Shown: positions 44,951-53,329 of the stretch, piece by piece
How positions within the stretch are numbered: the first letter of the stretch is position 1
Layout of the letters: each line of letters begins with the position of its first letter
Origin: Lactobacillus crispatus
GTDB taxonomy: Bacteria; Bacillota; Bacilli; Lactobacillales; Lactobacillaceae
DNA length: 64,000 nucleotides
Assembly: GCF_018987235.1 (NCBI RefSeq)
Contig: NZ_CP072197.1
Span: forward strand, 248,001 to 312,000
Direction: 5' to 3'
Notes under the pieces: generated by a model
Seen by the model: the letters and a program-made list of their open reading frames with translations, nothing else
Told to the model about the DNA's origin: nothing
Database searches by the model: none
Made by a program: the position numbers and the translations under genes

Positions 44951-44976
44951 AAAAAGCTTGCGATATGCGGGCTTTT
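44951..44976. terminator. GCTTGC-type terminator after ogt
   Basis: AAAAGCTTGC pairs with TGCGGGCTTTT around GATA; it would end the ogt transcript on the minus strand. Confidence 0.75.
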
Positions 44977-44983
44977 CTTGTAT

Positions 44984-45493
44984 CTAAGGTTCTTTAAACT
45001 GATTAATATCAACGCCTTCAAGTTTAAGCAACTGAATTTTCTTATCAATTCCACCGCCATAACCAGTTAAATTGTGATTAGCACCAACAACGCGGTGGCA
45101 AGGTATGATAATGCAAATATGATTTCTACCAATAGCACCACCGGCTGCTCGAATAGGTAAGTGGTCCTTATCTTTTGCAGCCTGTACGGCAATGTCTTTA
45201 TAAGTAGTTGTCATCCCGTAAGGAATTTTTAGTAATGCTTGCCAGACTCTTTTTTGAAAATCAGTACCGATCAAATGTAATTGAGGAGTAAAATCTGGTT
45301 CTTTGCCTTGAAAATAGATATCTAACCACTTTTTAGCAGAAGCTAAATATTTATTTCCTCCTTCTGAATATTCTTTATCAAGATTGTCACCGTAGTAGCG
45401 ATCAGTATCTAGCCATAAACCAATAAGTCCTTGTTCATCACTAGCGAGCAATATTTTGCCAATAGGTGAATTATAGTAAGAAGCTGTTTGCAT
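44984..45493 (-). CDS. ogt: Methylated-DNA-protein cysteine methyltransferase
   Basis: The 169-residue protein repairs O6-alkylguanine by taking the alkyl group onto its Cys. The acceptor motif IIPCHRVVGAN and the helix-turn-helix KIPYGMTTTYKDIA are clear. ATG 45493 after AGGAG is chosen; an upstream in-frame ATG is in the intergenic terminator. The enzyme acts once and is consumed. It is a single-gene unit between two terminators. Confidence 0.95.
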   Translation of the reverse strand: MQTASYYNSPIGKILLASDEQGLIGLWLDTDRYYGDNLDKEYSEGGNKYLASAKKWLDIYFQGKEPDFTPQLHLIGTDFQKRVWQALLKIPYGMTTTYKDIAVQAAKDKDHLPIRAAGGAIGRNHICIIIPCHRVVGANHNLTGYGGGIDKKIQLLKLEGVDINQFKEP

Positions 45494-45516
45494 GTTTTTT
45501 CTCCTATGATAAAAAT

Positions 45517-45551
45517 AAGATGCTACCATCCATTATGATTGGTAGCATCTT
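45517..45551. terminator. Terminator between the hypothetical gene and ogt
   Basis: AAGATGCTACC pairs perfectly with GGTAGCATCTT and has T/A tails on both sides. Confidence 0.88.
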
Positions 45552-45562
45552 ATTAATCTAAT

Positions 45563-46078
45563 TTATTTTCTTAGCTTGTGCACCTTATGTGCTAGCACCA
45601 TTTCTTTATTGCGATCTTCATAGATCATATCCTTGATGTAATTCCATGGGATTAACAAAGGCGTTTTGCTATTTTTACGGAAAATAAAGTCTGCGTGTCG
45701 TCTTTCCAAGTGACGCAAATATCTTTTAGCATTTTGAATCTTAGTATGGTGTTCCAAATGCAATCGTGGTTCGAAATCGACGATTTTGTGTTCAGCGTTG
45801 AAAATAGGTCTAACTTTATGGTGCCAGTTCTCAGCACTAGAGATATGATCGCTGACCTTTTTTCCGGCTTCTACGATATTCTCTTTGGTTGCTGGACTTT
45901 TCTGATCCTTAAACTCCGCATGTGGATCTAGATAGTAGTTGCCCAAACCATCTTGACGATAAAGTCGTATTTTCTTGAATGTCTTATTTTTCTTGTCCAT
46001 TCTTACTTCGATAACGTCACCATTTTTGTGATTCATTAAATACATGTGATGTTTTCTAGTGTAATTTGCACTCTTCAT
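45563..46078 (-). CDS. Hypothetical protein (171 aa)
   Basis: The ATG at 46078 follows GAGGTGAG; a GTG at 46093 would overlap that site. The protein is basic, His-rich and charged (HHMYLMNHKNGDVIEVRMDK, RLHLEHHTKIQNAKRYLRHL), with no signal peptide or membrane helix. No known domain is recognised. It is a single-gene unit. Confidence 0.65.
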   Translation of the reverse strand: MKSANYTRKHHMYLMNHKNGDVIEVRMDKKNKTFKKIRLYRQDGLGNYYLDPHAEFKDQKSPATKENIVEAGKKVSDHISSAENWHHKVRPIFNAEHKIVDFEPRLHLEHHTKIQNAKRYLRHLERRHADFIFRKNSKTPLLIPWNYIKDMIYEDRNKEMVLAHKVHKLRK

Positions 46079-46223
46079 GATCAGAAATCTCACCTCTACA
46101 TTAATTATTCTGAAACGATATTATACCAGTATTTTAACTATATTTTTGCTTTACGAGTATAAAAGTTTATAATTTTTAAAAAGAAATTTCAATTCTTGAG
46201 AATTAGAGAAGGAAAAAATCCTA

Positions 46224-47423
46224 ATGAAGAAACTTAATATATTTTATTATGCTACCATTTGGAGTTTTATTATTGGAATATGCTGTGCTACATATTTAAA
46301 CTTAATTAATTTTATTATTAATTTTGTCTGGCATGTTTTGTTTGATAAATTACCTGTTCCTAGTCAGGCTTTACCGTTTTTTATTTGTATTCCTTTTGGT
46401 TTCATTATTGGTATATTAATTAAGCGTTTAGGATCATATCCATTAACTATCGAAGAAGTTTTAATGAGTGTTAAGCAGGAGGGAAAGATCAATTATCACA
46501 ATTGGTGGAAATCCTTAACCTTAGGTCTTATTTCTTTAGCCGCGGGTGGCAGTATTGGACCAGAGGCTTCAACTACTGTACTAGGAAGTGGCATGGTTAA
46601 TTGGCTGGGAGATAGATTACGACTAATTGCTTATTCTTCTGATTGGAAATGGAATCATTTTTGGGATACTATCGTTTCGAAAAAACAACTAAAAAAACTG
46701 CCAAAATTTAGTAGCCTTTTTAAATCAAAATTGCATCAAAAAGTTTTTTGCTTAATTATGGTTATGATCGGCGTGGTTGGTGCAGCAATAGTCTTTAAAT
46801 TATTCCCTGAAGAAGGATTATTTGGTATTCATCATCGCCATATTCTCTGGCAATGGCACTATAGTATGTATGTAATTATTCCATTGATTGTAGGTTGGAG
46901 CTTCGGTATGTTTTTCTTATGGAGCGAAAAATGGAGTGATTATTTTGCTGAAAAAATTACTATTTCACCGATTATTAAAGCAACTATATGGGGAATAGTT
47001 CTTGCATTACTTACCTTAATTACTAGTTATGCCCTGTATTCTGGTGAATTTCAAATTGTTCCATTTGTACACCAGGCGTTGCAAATATCACCATTATTTT
47101 TGCTAGTTATAGCAGTCATCAAAACCTTGTCTACTAATATAGGTTTTAGTTTAGGCTGGCGTGGTGGGAAAATTTTCCCTTCGATTTTTGCTAGTGTAGC
47201 AGTTGGCGCAGCGATTGCGCAATTTTTACCAATTATGCCAGTTATGTGTGTAGCCATTACAGTTAGTGCAAGTATTGCAGTTATCTTGGGTAAACCTTTA
47301 TTAACAGCTATTTTATTGATTCTGTTATTACCAATAGAATTGGCTCCTGTCATTTTAGTAAGTGCGTATTTAGCTGCCTGTTTGACAAAAGTGAGCTATA
47401 GTTTTAGACAAAAGAATAATTAG
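46224..47423 (+). CDS. ClC-family chloride channel/antiporter-like protein
   Basis: The 399-residue protein has about ten membrane segments and the ClC signatures GSIGPEAS (with the gating Glu), SLGWRGGKIFPS and the internal two-fold repeat. Bacterial ClCs exchange Cl- or F- for protons and help acid resistance. The F--specific branch has GREGT-like changes that I do not see, so Cl-/H+ exchange is more likely. It is followed after 12 bases by the FMN oxidoreductase and is probably co-transcribed. Confidence 0.88.
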   Translation: MKKLNIFYYATIWSFIIGICCATYLNLINFIINFVWHVLFDKLPVPSQALPFFICIPFGFIIGILIKRLGSYPLTIEEVLMSVKQEGKINYHNWWKSLTLGLISLAAGGSIGPEASTTVLGSGMVNWLGDRLRLIAYSSDWKWNHFWDTIVSKKQLKKLPKFSSLFKSKLHQKVFCLIMVMIGVVGAAIVFKLFPEEGLFGIHHRHILWQWHYSMYVIIPLIVGWSFGMFFLWSEKWSDYFAEKITISPIIKATIWGIVLALLTLITSYALYSGEFQIVPFVHQALQISPLFLLVIAVIKTLSTNIGFSLGWRGGKIFPSIFASVAVGAAIAQFLPIMPVMCVAITVSASIAVILGKPLLTAILLILLLPIELAPVILVSAYLAACLTKVSYSFRQKNN

Positions 47424-47435
47424 GAGGTATTTTTT

Positions 47436-48437
47436 ATGAGCGAAAAAAACGATGCAATAACTGGTGCTTCTTTGATAGAGAATCAAGAAGAAAAAGTAAA
47501 AAGCCCATGGCCGGGTCCTAAAGGTATGATTCCTGTAACAAGTGGGCGTGCTGACGATGCTAATGTACATAATCGTGCCTACTTAGACAATATCTTGGTG
47601 GAGATGCGTTTGCTTGATTCAGTTGAGCCAGACTTAACAACTGAGGTTTTTGGTAAAAAATATGCCTCACCTTTAACTCTGGCTGCAGTCTCTCATTTGA
47701 ACAAGGTTTTACCAGATAAGACACGTAAGCCAATGCAAGAAAAGGCACGTGCGGCTAAGAATACCAATACTTTAAATTGGATTGGTATGGAGTCAAACGA
47801 AGAATATGCCGAAATTGTCAAAGAGGGCGGCGATACAGTTAGAATTGTGAAGCCTTACGCAGACCATGATAAAATTATGGGCGAACTAAAACAAGCAGAA
47901 GAATTGGGTGCCGTAGCTGTTGGAATGGATATTGATCATGTGCCTGGTGATAATGGTAAATATGATGTAGTCGATGGTATTCCACTAGGACCGATTTCAT
48001 TTAGCGATCTTGAAAAGTATGTTCATGCAGTTAAACTGCCGTTTGTGGCTAAGGGCGTGCTATCCGTGCGTGATGCCGTTAAGGCTAGAGATGCTGGTGC
48101 CAAGGCAATAGTTGTTTCACATCACCACGGCCGCGTTCCATTTGGCGTGCCACCACTAAAAGTTTTGCCAGCAATCAAGCAAGCACTAAATGGCAGTGGA
48201 ATGACCATTTTTGTAGATAGATCATTGATGACAGGCTACGATGCATACAAGGCTTTGGCATTAGGCGCAGATGCTGTACTGATTGGTCGAGGGATTCTTT
48301 CTGAATTGTTAAAAGATGGGCAAAAAGCAACAGAAGATAAGATTAAGAAAATGAATGAGCAGCTTGCACAAATGATGTTGTATACTGGCGTTAGAGATAC
48401 TAAATCATTTGATCCTAGTGTGTTACATTTTGATTAG
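47436..48437 (+). CDS. FMN-dependent alpha-hydroxy-acid oxidoreductase-like protein
   Basis: This 333-residue TIM-barrel flavoprotein resembles lactate oxidase/glycolate oxidase: RMRL-type dimer region, YASPLTLAAV, a FVAKGVLSVRDA substrate segment, and FVDRSLMTGYDAYKALALGADAVLIGRG for FMN phosphate. The usual active-site SNHGGRQ box reads VSHHHGRVPFG, and the protein is about 40 residues shorter than lactate oxidase. The substrate is therefore uncertain; lactate is plausible in a lactic acid bacterium. AGGAGG precedes the ATG. Confidence 0.85.
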   Translation: MSEKNDAITGASLIENQEEKVKSPWPGPKGMIPVTSGRADDANVHNRAYLDNILVEMRLLDSVEPDLTTEVFGKKYASPLTLAAVSHLNKVLPDKTRKPMQEKARAAKNTNTLNWIGMESNEEYAEIVKEGGDTVRIVKPYADHDKIMGELKQAEELGAVAVGMDIDHVPGDNGKYDVVDGIPLGPISFSDLEKYVHAVKLPFVAKGVLSVRDAVKARDAGAKAIVVSHHHGRVPFGVPPLKVLPAIKQALNGSGMTIFVDRSLMTGYDAYKALALGADAVLIGRGILSELLKDGQKATEDKIKKMNEQLAQMMLYTGVRDTKSFDPSVLHFD

Positions 48438-48486
48438 GATAGAAAAATGAAATAGTTTATTTTTTACAGTTTACTATAATTAAGTG

Positions 48487-48677
48487 GCTATTAGCCTATA
48501 ATAAAGGCGTTTAAAGCTATACTGAATAGTGTTATGCTTAACTCGGACGTTGTTATAAGGTAATTATTTAAAAGTAATTAGTTGTATACGAAAACATGCT
48601 TAGCTCTGGTAAAAGCTAAGCATGATGTCTCATAATATTGAGCCGCTTGTAGATTATACTACAAGCGGTTTTATTTT
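48487..48677 (+). ncRNA. Candidate small RNA between two operons
   Basis: A TATAAT at 48475-48480 is followed by 190 bases without an open frame. A perfect 11-bp hairpin (CATGCTTAGCT/AGCTAAGCATG, 48595-48624) and a strong terminator end the segment. The GGCT-ATT-AGCC mini-hairpin near 48486 is at the expected 5' end. No known RNA family is recognised. Confidence 0.4.
48643..48677 (+). terminator. Terminator of the candidate small RNA
   Basis: CCGCTTGTAG pairs perfectly with CTACAAGCGG, followed by TTTTATTTT. Confidence 0.9.
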
Positions 48678-48750
48678 AGATGAAAATAACAAGTATTTCA
48701 AAAAGTGAGTATCTATGTTTTGCTATTATGGAAATGGATTGATTTAGAAA

Positions 48751-49095
48751 ATGATGCTATTGAAATTTCATTATGAGCGGGGATGCAAAACCTTTTTTAA
48801 AAAGCATAAGAATGAGCAAAAGATAATTAAGCAGTTAATCGATCAAGCGATTACTAAGGAATTGGCAACTGGTATGACTAAAGTGAAGATCGCTGCAATG
48901 ACTCGGATTGAGGAAAAATCAATTTACGAGTTTCGCCTAAATTTGAAAAAAGCGGGTTCAGCGAGAGTCGCTTTTGCAGTAAAGGATGAGCAAGTACTAG
49001 TTCTTTTGATTACCTCTAATTTACAGAAGGATAGTTTTAGTCATGAATTAGAAACTGTTCTGAAAGGAAGTCATTATGCGTTTAATTCCAATTAA
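48751..49095 (+). CDS. RelE-like small protein (114 aa), possible toxin
   Basis: The core KSIYEFRLNLKKAGSARVAFAVKDEQVLVLLITSNLQKDS matches the RelE/HigB fold, where an Arg strand is followed by a hydrophobic strand (VLLITSN). It is highly basic at the N terminus (YERGCKTFFKKHKNEQ). Its end overlaps the next gene by 20 bp. In HigBA-type modules the toxin precedes the antitoxin, which this order would fit. Activity is inferred from fold-like features only. Confidence 0.6.
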   Translation: MMLLKFHYERGCKTFFKKHKNEQKIIKQLIDQAITKELATGMTKVKIAAMTRIEEKSIYEFRLNLKKAGSARVAFAVKDEQVLVLLITSNLQKDSFSHELETVLKGSHYAFNSN

Positions 49096-49351
49096 GCAGG
49101 CAGAGACTTTGCTCAAAAAAATCTGTAGTAATAAAAGTAAATATGTAGAAATTAAATTATTAACGGCAAAAAAGGATCGTTCAATTAGTGTGAAAAATGA
49201 TGGTAAAAAGCTAATTTTAACTGAAGATGGCTATTTGAACTTTACGCAGGAATATGAATTGACTGATCCAGCTGTTGGCCGTCATGCAGTTTTAGCGGCT
49301 TTTAAAAAGGAATTTCCGCGTAGTAATCGTGCGTATCTGATTGCTAAATAG
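49076..49351 (+). CDS. Small protein (91 aa) overlapping the RelE-like gene
   Basis: The gene starts 20 bp inside the RelE-like gene, with GAAAGGAAG as the ribosome site. The product (ending HAVLAAFKKEFPRSNRAYLIAK) is basic, alpha/beta in pattern, and has no helix-turn-helix. It could be an antitoxin, but the composition is unusual for one. I do not recognise the family. Confidence 0.6.
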   Translation: MRLIPIKQAETLLKKICSNKSKYVEIKLLTAKKDRSISVKNDGKKLILTEDGYLNFTQEYELTDPAVGRHAVLAAFKKEFPRSNRAYLIAK

Positions 49352-49409
49352 TATACTTTAACTATAAGAAAAACTATCAGTGCTGATCAGAAAGGAAGTC
49401 TTTTTATCA

Positions 49410-50645
49410 ATGAAATATGCAGAAAAATCTCCCGCATTATGGGATGCCATTCATCATGAAGAACAGCGCCAACAAGACACCATCGAATTAATTGCCTCTG
49501 AAAATATTGTTTCTGATGCAGTTCGTGAAGCACAAGGTTCTGTTTTAACTAACAAGTATGCTGAAGGATATCCTGGTCGGCGTTATTACGGCGGTTGTCA
49601 ATATATTGATCAAGTTGAGCAACTGGCTATTGATTATGCAAAAAAATTGTTTAACGCAAAGTTTGCTAATGTACAGCCGCACTCTGGATCACAGGCTAAC
49701 ATGGCAGTTTATCAAGCACTTTTGAAGCCAGGTGATGTCATTTTAGGTATGGGAATGGATGCTGGCGGTCACTTGACTCATGGATCCAAGGTTAACTTCA
49801 GTGGTAAGGAATATAAGTCTTACAGTTACGGCCTAAATGTTGAGACTGAAGAACTAGATTTTGATGCCATTCGTGAAATTGCTCTTAAGGTTAAACCTAA
49901 GTTAATTGTAGCCGGTGCTTCTGCGTACAGCCGCATCATTGATTGGCAAAAGTTCCGTGAAATTGCAGATGAAGTTGGGGCATACTTAATGGTTGATATG
50001 GCTCATATTGCTGGCTTAGTAGCAACCGGTCAACATCCAAGTCCTGTTCCAGTAGCTGATGTAGTAACTACAACTACACATAAGACCTTGCGTGGCCCTC
50101 GTGGTGGGATGATTTTGTCCAACAATTTAGAAATTGGTAAGAAAATCAATTCCGCTTTGTTCCCAGGCATTCAAGGTGGGCCACTTGAGCATGTCATCGC
50201 AGGTAAAGCGCAAGCATTTTATGAGGACTTGCAACCACAATTTACAGATTATATTAAGCAAGTCATTAAAAATGCTAAGGCAATGGCAGAAACTTTTGCT
50301 GAATCGGACAATATTCGTGTCGTATCTGGTGGTACTGATAACCATTTGATGATTATCGATATTACTAAGACTGGTATTACAGGTAAAGATGCTCAAAATT
50401 TACTCGACTCTGTTCACATCACTACCAACAAAGAATCAATTCCAGGCGATCAACGTTCACCATTTGTTACTAGTGGGTTGCGGATTGGTACGCCAGCAAT
50501 TACTAGTCGTGGCTTTGATGAAGCAGATGCTAAGAAGACTGCGGAAATGATTATTGAAATTTTATCTGATCCAGAAAATTCCGCAACGATTGCTCATGTT
50601 AAAGAAGAAGTTCAGGCATTAACTAAAAAACATCCAATTGAATAA
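49410..50645 (+). CDS. glyA: Serine hydroxymethyltransferase
   Basis: The 411-residue PLP enzyme makes glycine and 5,10-methylene-THF from serine and THF. The PLP-lysine motif [14 protein letters not shown] and [16 protein letters not shown] are present. I start at the ATG at 49410 after GAAAGGAAG; a TTG/ATG further up is inside the gap. The one-carbon units feed purine and dTMP synthesis, in keeping with the purine genes nearby. Its terminator lies at 50663. Confidence 0.97.
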   Translation: MKYAEKSPALWDAIHHEEQRQQDTIELIASENIVSDAVREAQGSVLTNKYAEGYPGRRYYGGCQYIDQVEQLAIDYAKKLFNAKFANVQPHSGSQANMAVYQALLKPGDVILGMGMDAGGHLTHGSKVNFSGKEYKSYSYGLNVETEELDFDAIREIALKVKPKLIVAGASAYSRIIDWQKFREIADEVGAYLMVDMAHIAGLVATGQHPSPVPVADVVTTTTHKTLRGPRGGMILSNNLEIGKKINSALFPGIQGGPLEHVIAGKAQAFYEDLQPQFTDYIKQVIKNAKAMAETFAESDNIRVVSGGTDNHLMIIDITKTGITGKDAQNLLDSVHITTNKESIPGDQRSPFVTSGLRIGTPAITSRGFDEADAKKTAEMIIEILSDPENSATIAHVKEEVQALTKKHPIE

Positions 50646-50662
50646 TTTGTATAGCAGAATTT

Positions 50663-50696
50663 AGCCGTCCTAGTTCTCAGCTGGGGCGGCTTTTGT
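50663..50696 (+). terminator. Terminator after glyA
   Basis: GCCGTCC pairs with GGGGCGGC, followed by TTTTG. Confidence 0.75.
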
Positions 50697-50748
50697 TATA
50701 ATAAAAAATTAAAAATAATGGAGTTAAGAGTGAAGGAAACGTGATTAT

Positions 50749-52341
50749 TTGGAAAAGTTAAAAAGACATAAAATAGGCTTATTTTCAGCGATTATGCTGG
50801 CCTTGAATTCCTTAATTGGTTCGGGGTGGCTTTTTGGTTCAGGTTCTGCAGCACAAATTGCAGGTCCAGCCGCAATTTTATCTTGGATTTTAGGTGCAGT
50901 AATTATTATCTCAATTGCATTGACTTATGTAGAATTAGGTTCGATGTTTCCCGAAAGTGGTGGGATGAGTCGATACGCTCAATATAGTCATGGGCCGTTA
51001 TTGGGCTTTGTGGCTGCTTGGGCTAACTGGATTTCACTAGTCACATTGGTACCGATGGAAGCCGTAGCTGCCGTGCAATATATGAGTTCTTGGCCCTGGA
51101 GCTGGGCTAACTGGACTAAAAATTTTATTAAAAACGGCAGTATTACTTTTGCTGGCTTAGGTGTGGTTATTATTTTTATGCTGATTTTTACAATGATCAA
51201 TTTTTGGTCAGTTAAAATCATGACCCATTTTACCAATTTGATTTCTATTTTTAAGATCTTATTGCCTACTTTGACGATTACAGTTTTAATTGCTTCAGGT
51301 TTTCATGGACAAAACTTTGGCAGTAATTTACATGAATTTATGCCTTATGGTAGTCGGTCCATCTTTGAAGCAACTTCTGTTTCAGGAATTATCATGTCCT
51401 ATGATGCCTTTCAGACGGTCATCAATATGGGTGGGGAATTGAAAAATCCGCGTAAGAATATTGTGCGTGGGGTATTGATCTCAATGTTAATTACTGCGGC
51501 AATCTACATTATGTTGCAAGTGACTTTTATTGGTGCAGTTGAGCCAGGTATGTTAGCTAAAGTAGGCTGGCATGGAGTTAACTTTACCTCACCATTTGCG
51601 GACATTGCTATTATTTTAGGCATTAATTGGTTAGTAATTTTGCTCTACCTAGATGCATTTGTTTCACCATTTGGGACAGGGGTAGCATTTGTAGCTACGG
51701 CCTCAAGAGCCCTAGCGGCAATGACACACACACGTCATTTGCCAAAATGGTTAGGTAGATTGAATCAAAAATACTTAATACCACGTTATGCGATGATTGC
51801 TGACTTTGTTTTGGCGATTATTTTAGTAAGCTTATTTAGAAACTGGAATTTACTAGCAACAGTAATCACGGCCTCAACTTTGATTGCATATTTAACTGGT
51901 CCAGTTACGGTAATGACTCTAAGAAAGAAAAGACCAGATCTTGATCGTCCATTTAATCCTGGTTATATGAAGTGGCTAGCTCCAGTTGCCTTTATACTAA
52001 CTAGTTTGGCAATTTACTGGTCAATGTGGCCAACGACTATTCAGGTGATAATTGTTATTGCCTTGGGTTTGCCGATTTATTTTTATTATGAAATTCACTA
52101 CCAACATTCAAATTTAAAAGAACAATTACATAGTAGTTGGTGGATGATCGGTTATTTGATTTTTATGTCACTCATGTCCTTTGTGGGCAGTAGCGGTTTT
52201 GGTGGTCAGAACTGGATTAAGTATCCATTTGACTTTGTAGTAATTATCATTATTTCTCTCGCCTTCTATTATTGGGGAATTAAGACAGGGTTAAAGAAAA
52301 TCGATCCTTATGCTGAAAAAATTGCGCAAAATAAAGAATAA
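50749..52341 (+). CDS. APC-superfamily amino acid permease
   Basis: The 530-residue protein has 12 or more membrane segments; the first shows the APC substrate motif ALNSLIGSGWLFGSG and the sixth the SYDAFQTVINMGGELKNPRKNI loop. Such permeases import amino acids by proton symport or antiport. Start is a TTG at 50749 after AAGGAAAC. The substrate cannot be told from the sequence; a single gene with a downstream terminator. Confidence 0.9.
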   Translation: MEKLKRHKIGLFSAIMLALNSLIGSGWLFGSGSAAQIAGPAAILSWILGAVIIISIALTYVELGSMFPESGGMSRYAQYSHGPLLGFVAAWANWISLVTLVPMEAVAAVQYMSSWPWSWANWTKNFIKNGSITFAGLGVVIIFMLIFTMINFWSVKIMTHFTNLISIFKILLPTLTITVLIASGFHGQNFGSNLHEFMPYGSRSIFEATSVSGIIMSYDAFQTVINMGGELKNPRKNIVRGVLISMLITAAIYIMLQVTFIGAVEPGMLAKVGWHGVNFTSPFADIAIILGINWLVILLYLDAFVSPFGTGVAFVATASRALAAMTHTRHLPKWLGRLNQKYLIPRYAMIADFVLAIILVSLFRNWNLLATVITASTLIAYLTGPVTVMTLRKKRPDLDRPFNPGYMKWLAPVAFILTSLAIYWSMWPTTIQVIIVIALGLPIYFYYEIHYQHSNLKEQLHSSWWMIGYLIFMSLMSFVGSSGFGGQNWIKYPFDFVVIIIISLAFYYWGIKTGLKKIDPYAEKIAQNKE

Positions 52342-52342
52342 G

Positions 52343-52384
52343 TAAAAAAACTGTTGGGATTTTTGGTCTCAACAGTTTTTTGTT
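52343..52384. terminator. Bidirectional terminator between permease and HAD genes
   Basis: AAAAAACTGTTG pairs with CAACAGTTTTTT. Confidence 0.85.
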
Positions 52385-52386
52385 CG

Positions 52387-53214
52387 CTATTCTGCTTCAT
52401 CAAGATACTTATTTAGCACCTTGAAAACACCGTTGTCGTTATTAGTAGGTGCAATAAATTTAGCAGTCTTTTTAACGATATCTTGACCATTAGCCATGGC
52501 ATAACTTAAACCAGCAAATTTCAACATTTCAAGGTCATTTTCACCATCACCGAAGGCAATTAATTCACTTCTTGGCACGTCTAAATAAGCTAAAAATTCC
52601 TTTAGCCCTGCGGCTTTATTTACACCTTCAGGAATAATATCCATGTAGCTCCAACCACTAGTTGTGACGTGGATTTTTTCTGTACTACGGCTGTTGAAGC
52701 CATGTTCTAATTCATGTCGAATCTTGCTGGGATAGTCCATTGTGATCTTAGTGTATTGGTCATCAGCAGGAATTTTATTAAAATCATCAATTTCGATGCT
52801 ATTAGGATAAAAATAATGATGGGACCGCTTGTATTCTGGTGGTGTACTTTTTAAAAAGTAGGAGTGCTTAACGCCACTAATTAAAATGTTTTGGGCTGCA
52901 CCAGGATAGCGTGCGTGCAAATATTCAATAAAATTTAGGATGCATTTTTTTGAAAAGCTTGTTGTACGAATAATTTTTCCATCGCGAACTAAGACCGCAC
53001 CATTGTCGGCAACAAAGTCAATAGAATCGATAAATTCGCTAAAGTCATCAGCCAAACGACCAGCTGGGCGGCCGCTAGCAATAATAAAATGTGCCCCGTG
53101 TTGATGCAGACGAGTTAAAATCTCGCTAAACATTTGATGATCGTATTGTTTTTCATCGTTAACAAAAGTACCGTCAACGTCTACAGCAACGGCCTTAAAG
53201 GGAAGAGTAGTCAT
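52387..53214 (-). CDS. Cof-type HAD-IIB hydrolase
   Basis: The 275-residue protein is a HAD phosphatase with C2B cap: the nucleophile motif VAVDVDGTFVN, IIASGRPAG, and the motif IV AFGDGENDLEMLKFAGLSYAMANG. These act on sugar phosphates, FMN or similar. ATG after GAGGTAAT. The divergent GH13 gene and the cre-like site between them suggest a role in sugar metabolism. Confidence 0.92.
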   Translation of the reverse strand: MTTLPFKAVAVDVDGTFVNDEKQYDHQMFSEILTRLHQHGAHFIIASGRPAGRLADDFSEFIDSIDFVADNGAVLVRDGKIIRTTSFSKKCILNFIEYLHARYPGAAQNILISGVKHSYFLKSTPPEYKRSHHYFYPNSIEIDDFNKIPADDQYTKITMDYPSKIRHELEHGFNSRSTEKIHVTTSGWSYMDIIPEGVNKAAGLKEFLAYLDVPRSELIAFGDGENDLEMLKFAGLSYAMANGQDIVKKTAKFIAPTNNDNGVFKVLNKYLDEAE

Positions 53215-53234
53215 CTAATTACCTCACTAAAATT

Positions 53235-53248
53235 TGATACCGTTAACA
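53235..53248. promoter_or_regulatory. cre-like site in the HAD/GH13 divergent region
   Basis: TGATACCGTTAACA matches the CcpA operator pattern TGWAANCGNTNWCA at all but one position. It is upstream of the GH13 promoter (TTGCAA at 53261, TATATT at 53285) and inside the leader of the HAD gene. Confidence 0.6.
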
Positions 53249-53329
53249 GTTTACCATTTCTTGCAAGTGCTTACATAAATTATTTATATTATGTTTAACA
53301 ATAAATTTGAAGTTTACGAGGTAGAAAAA

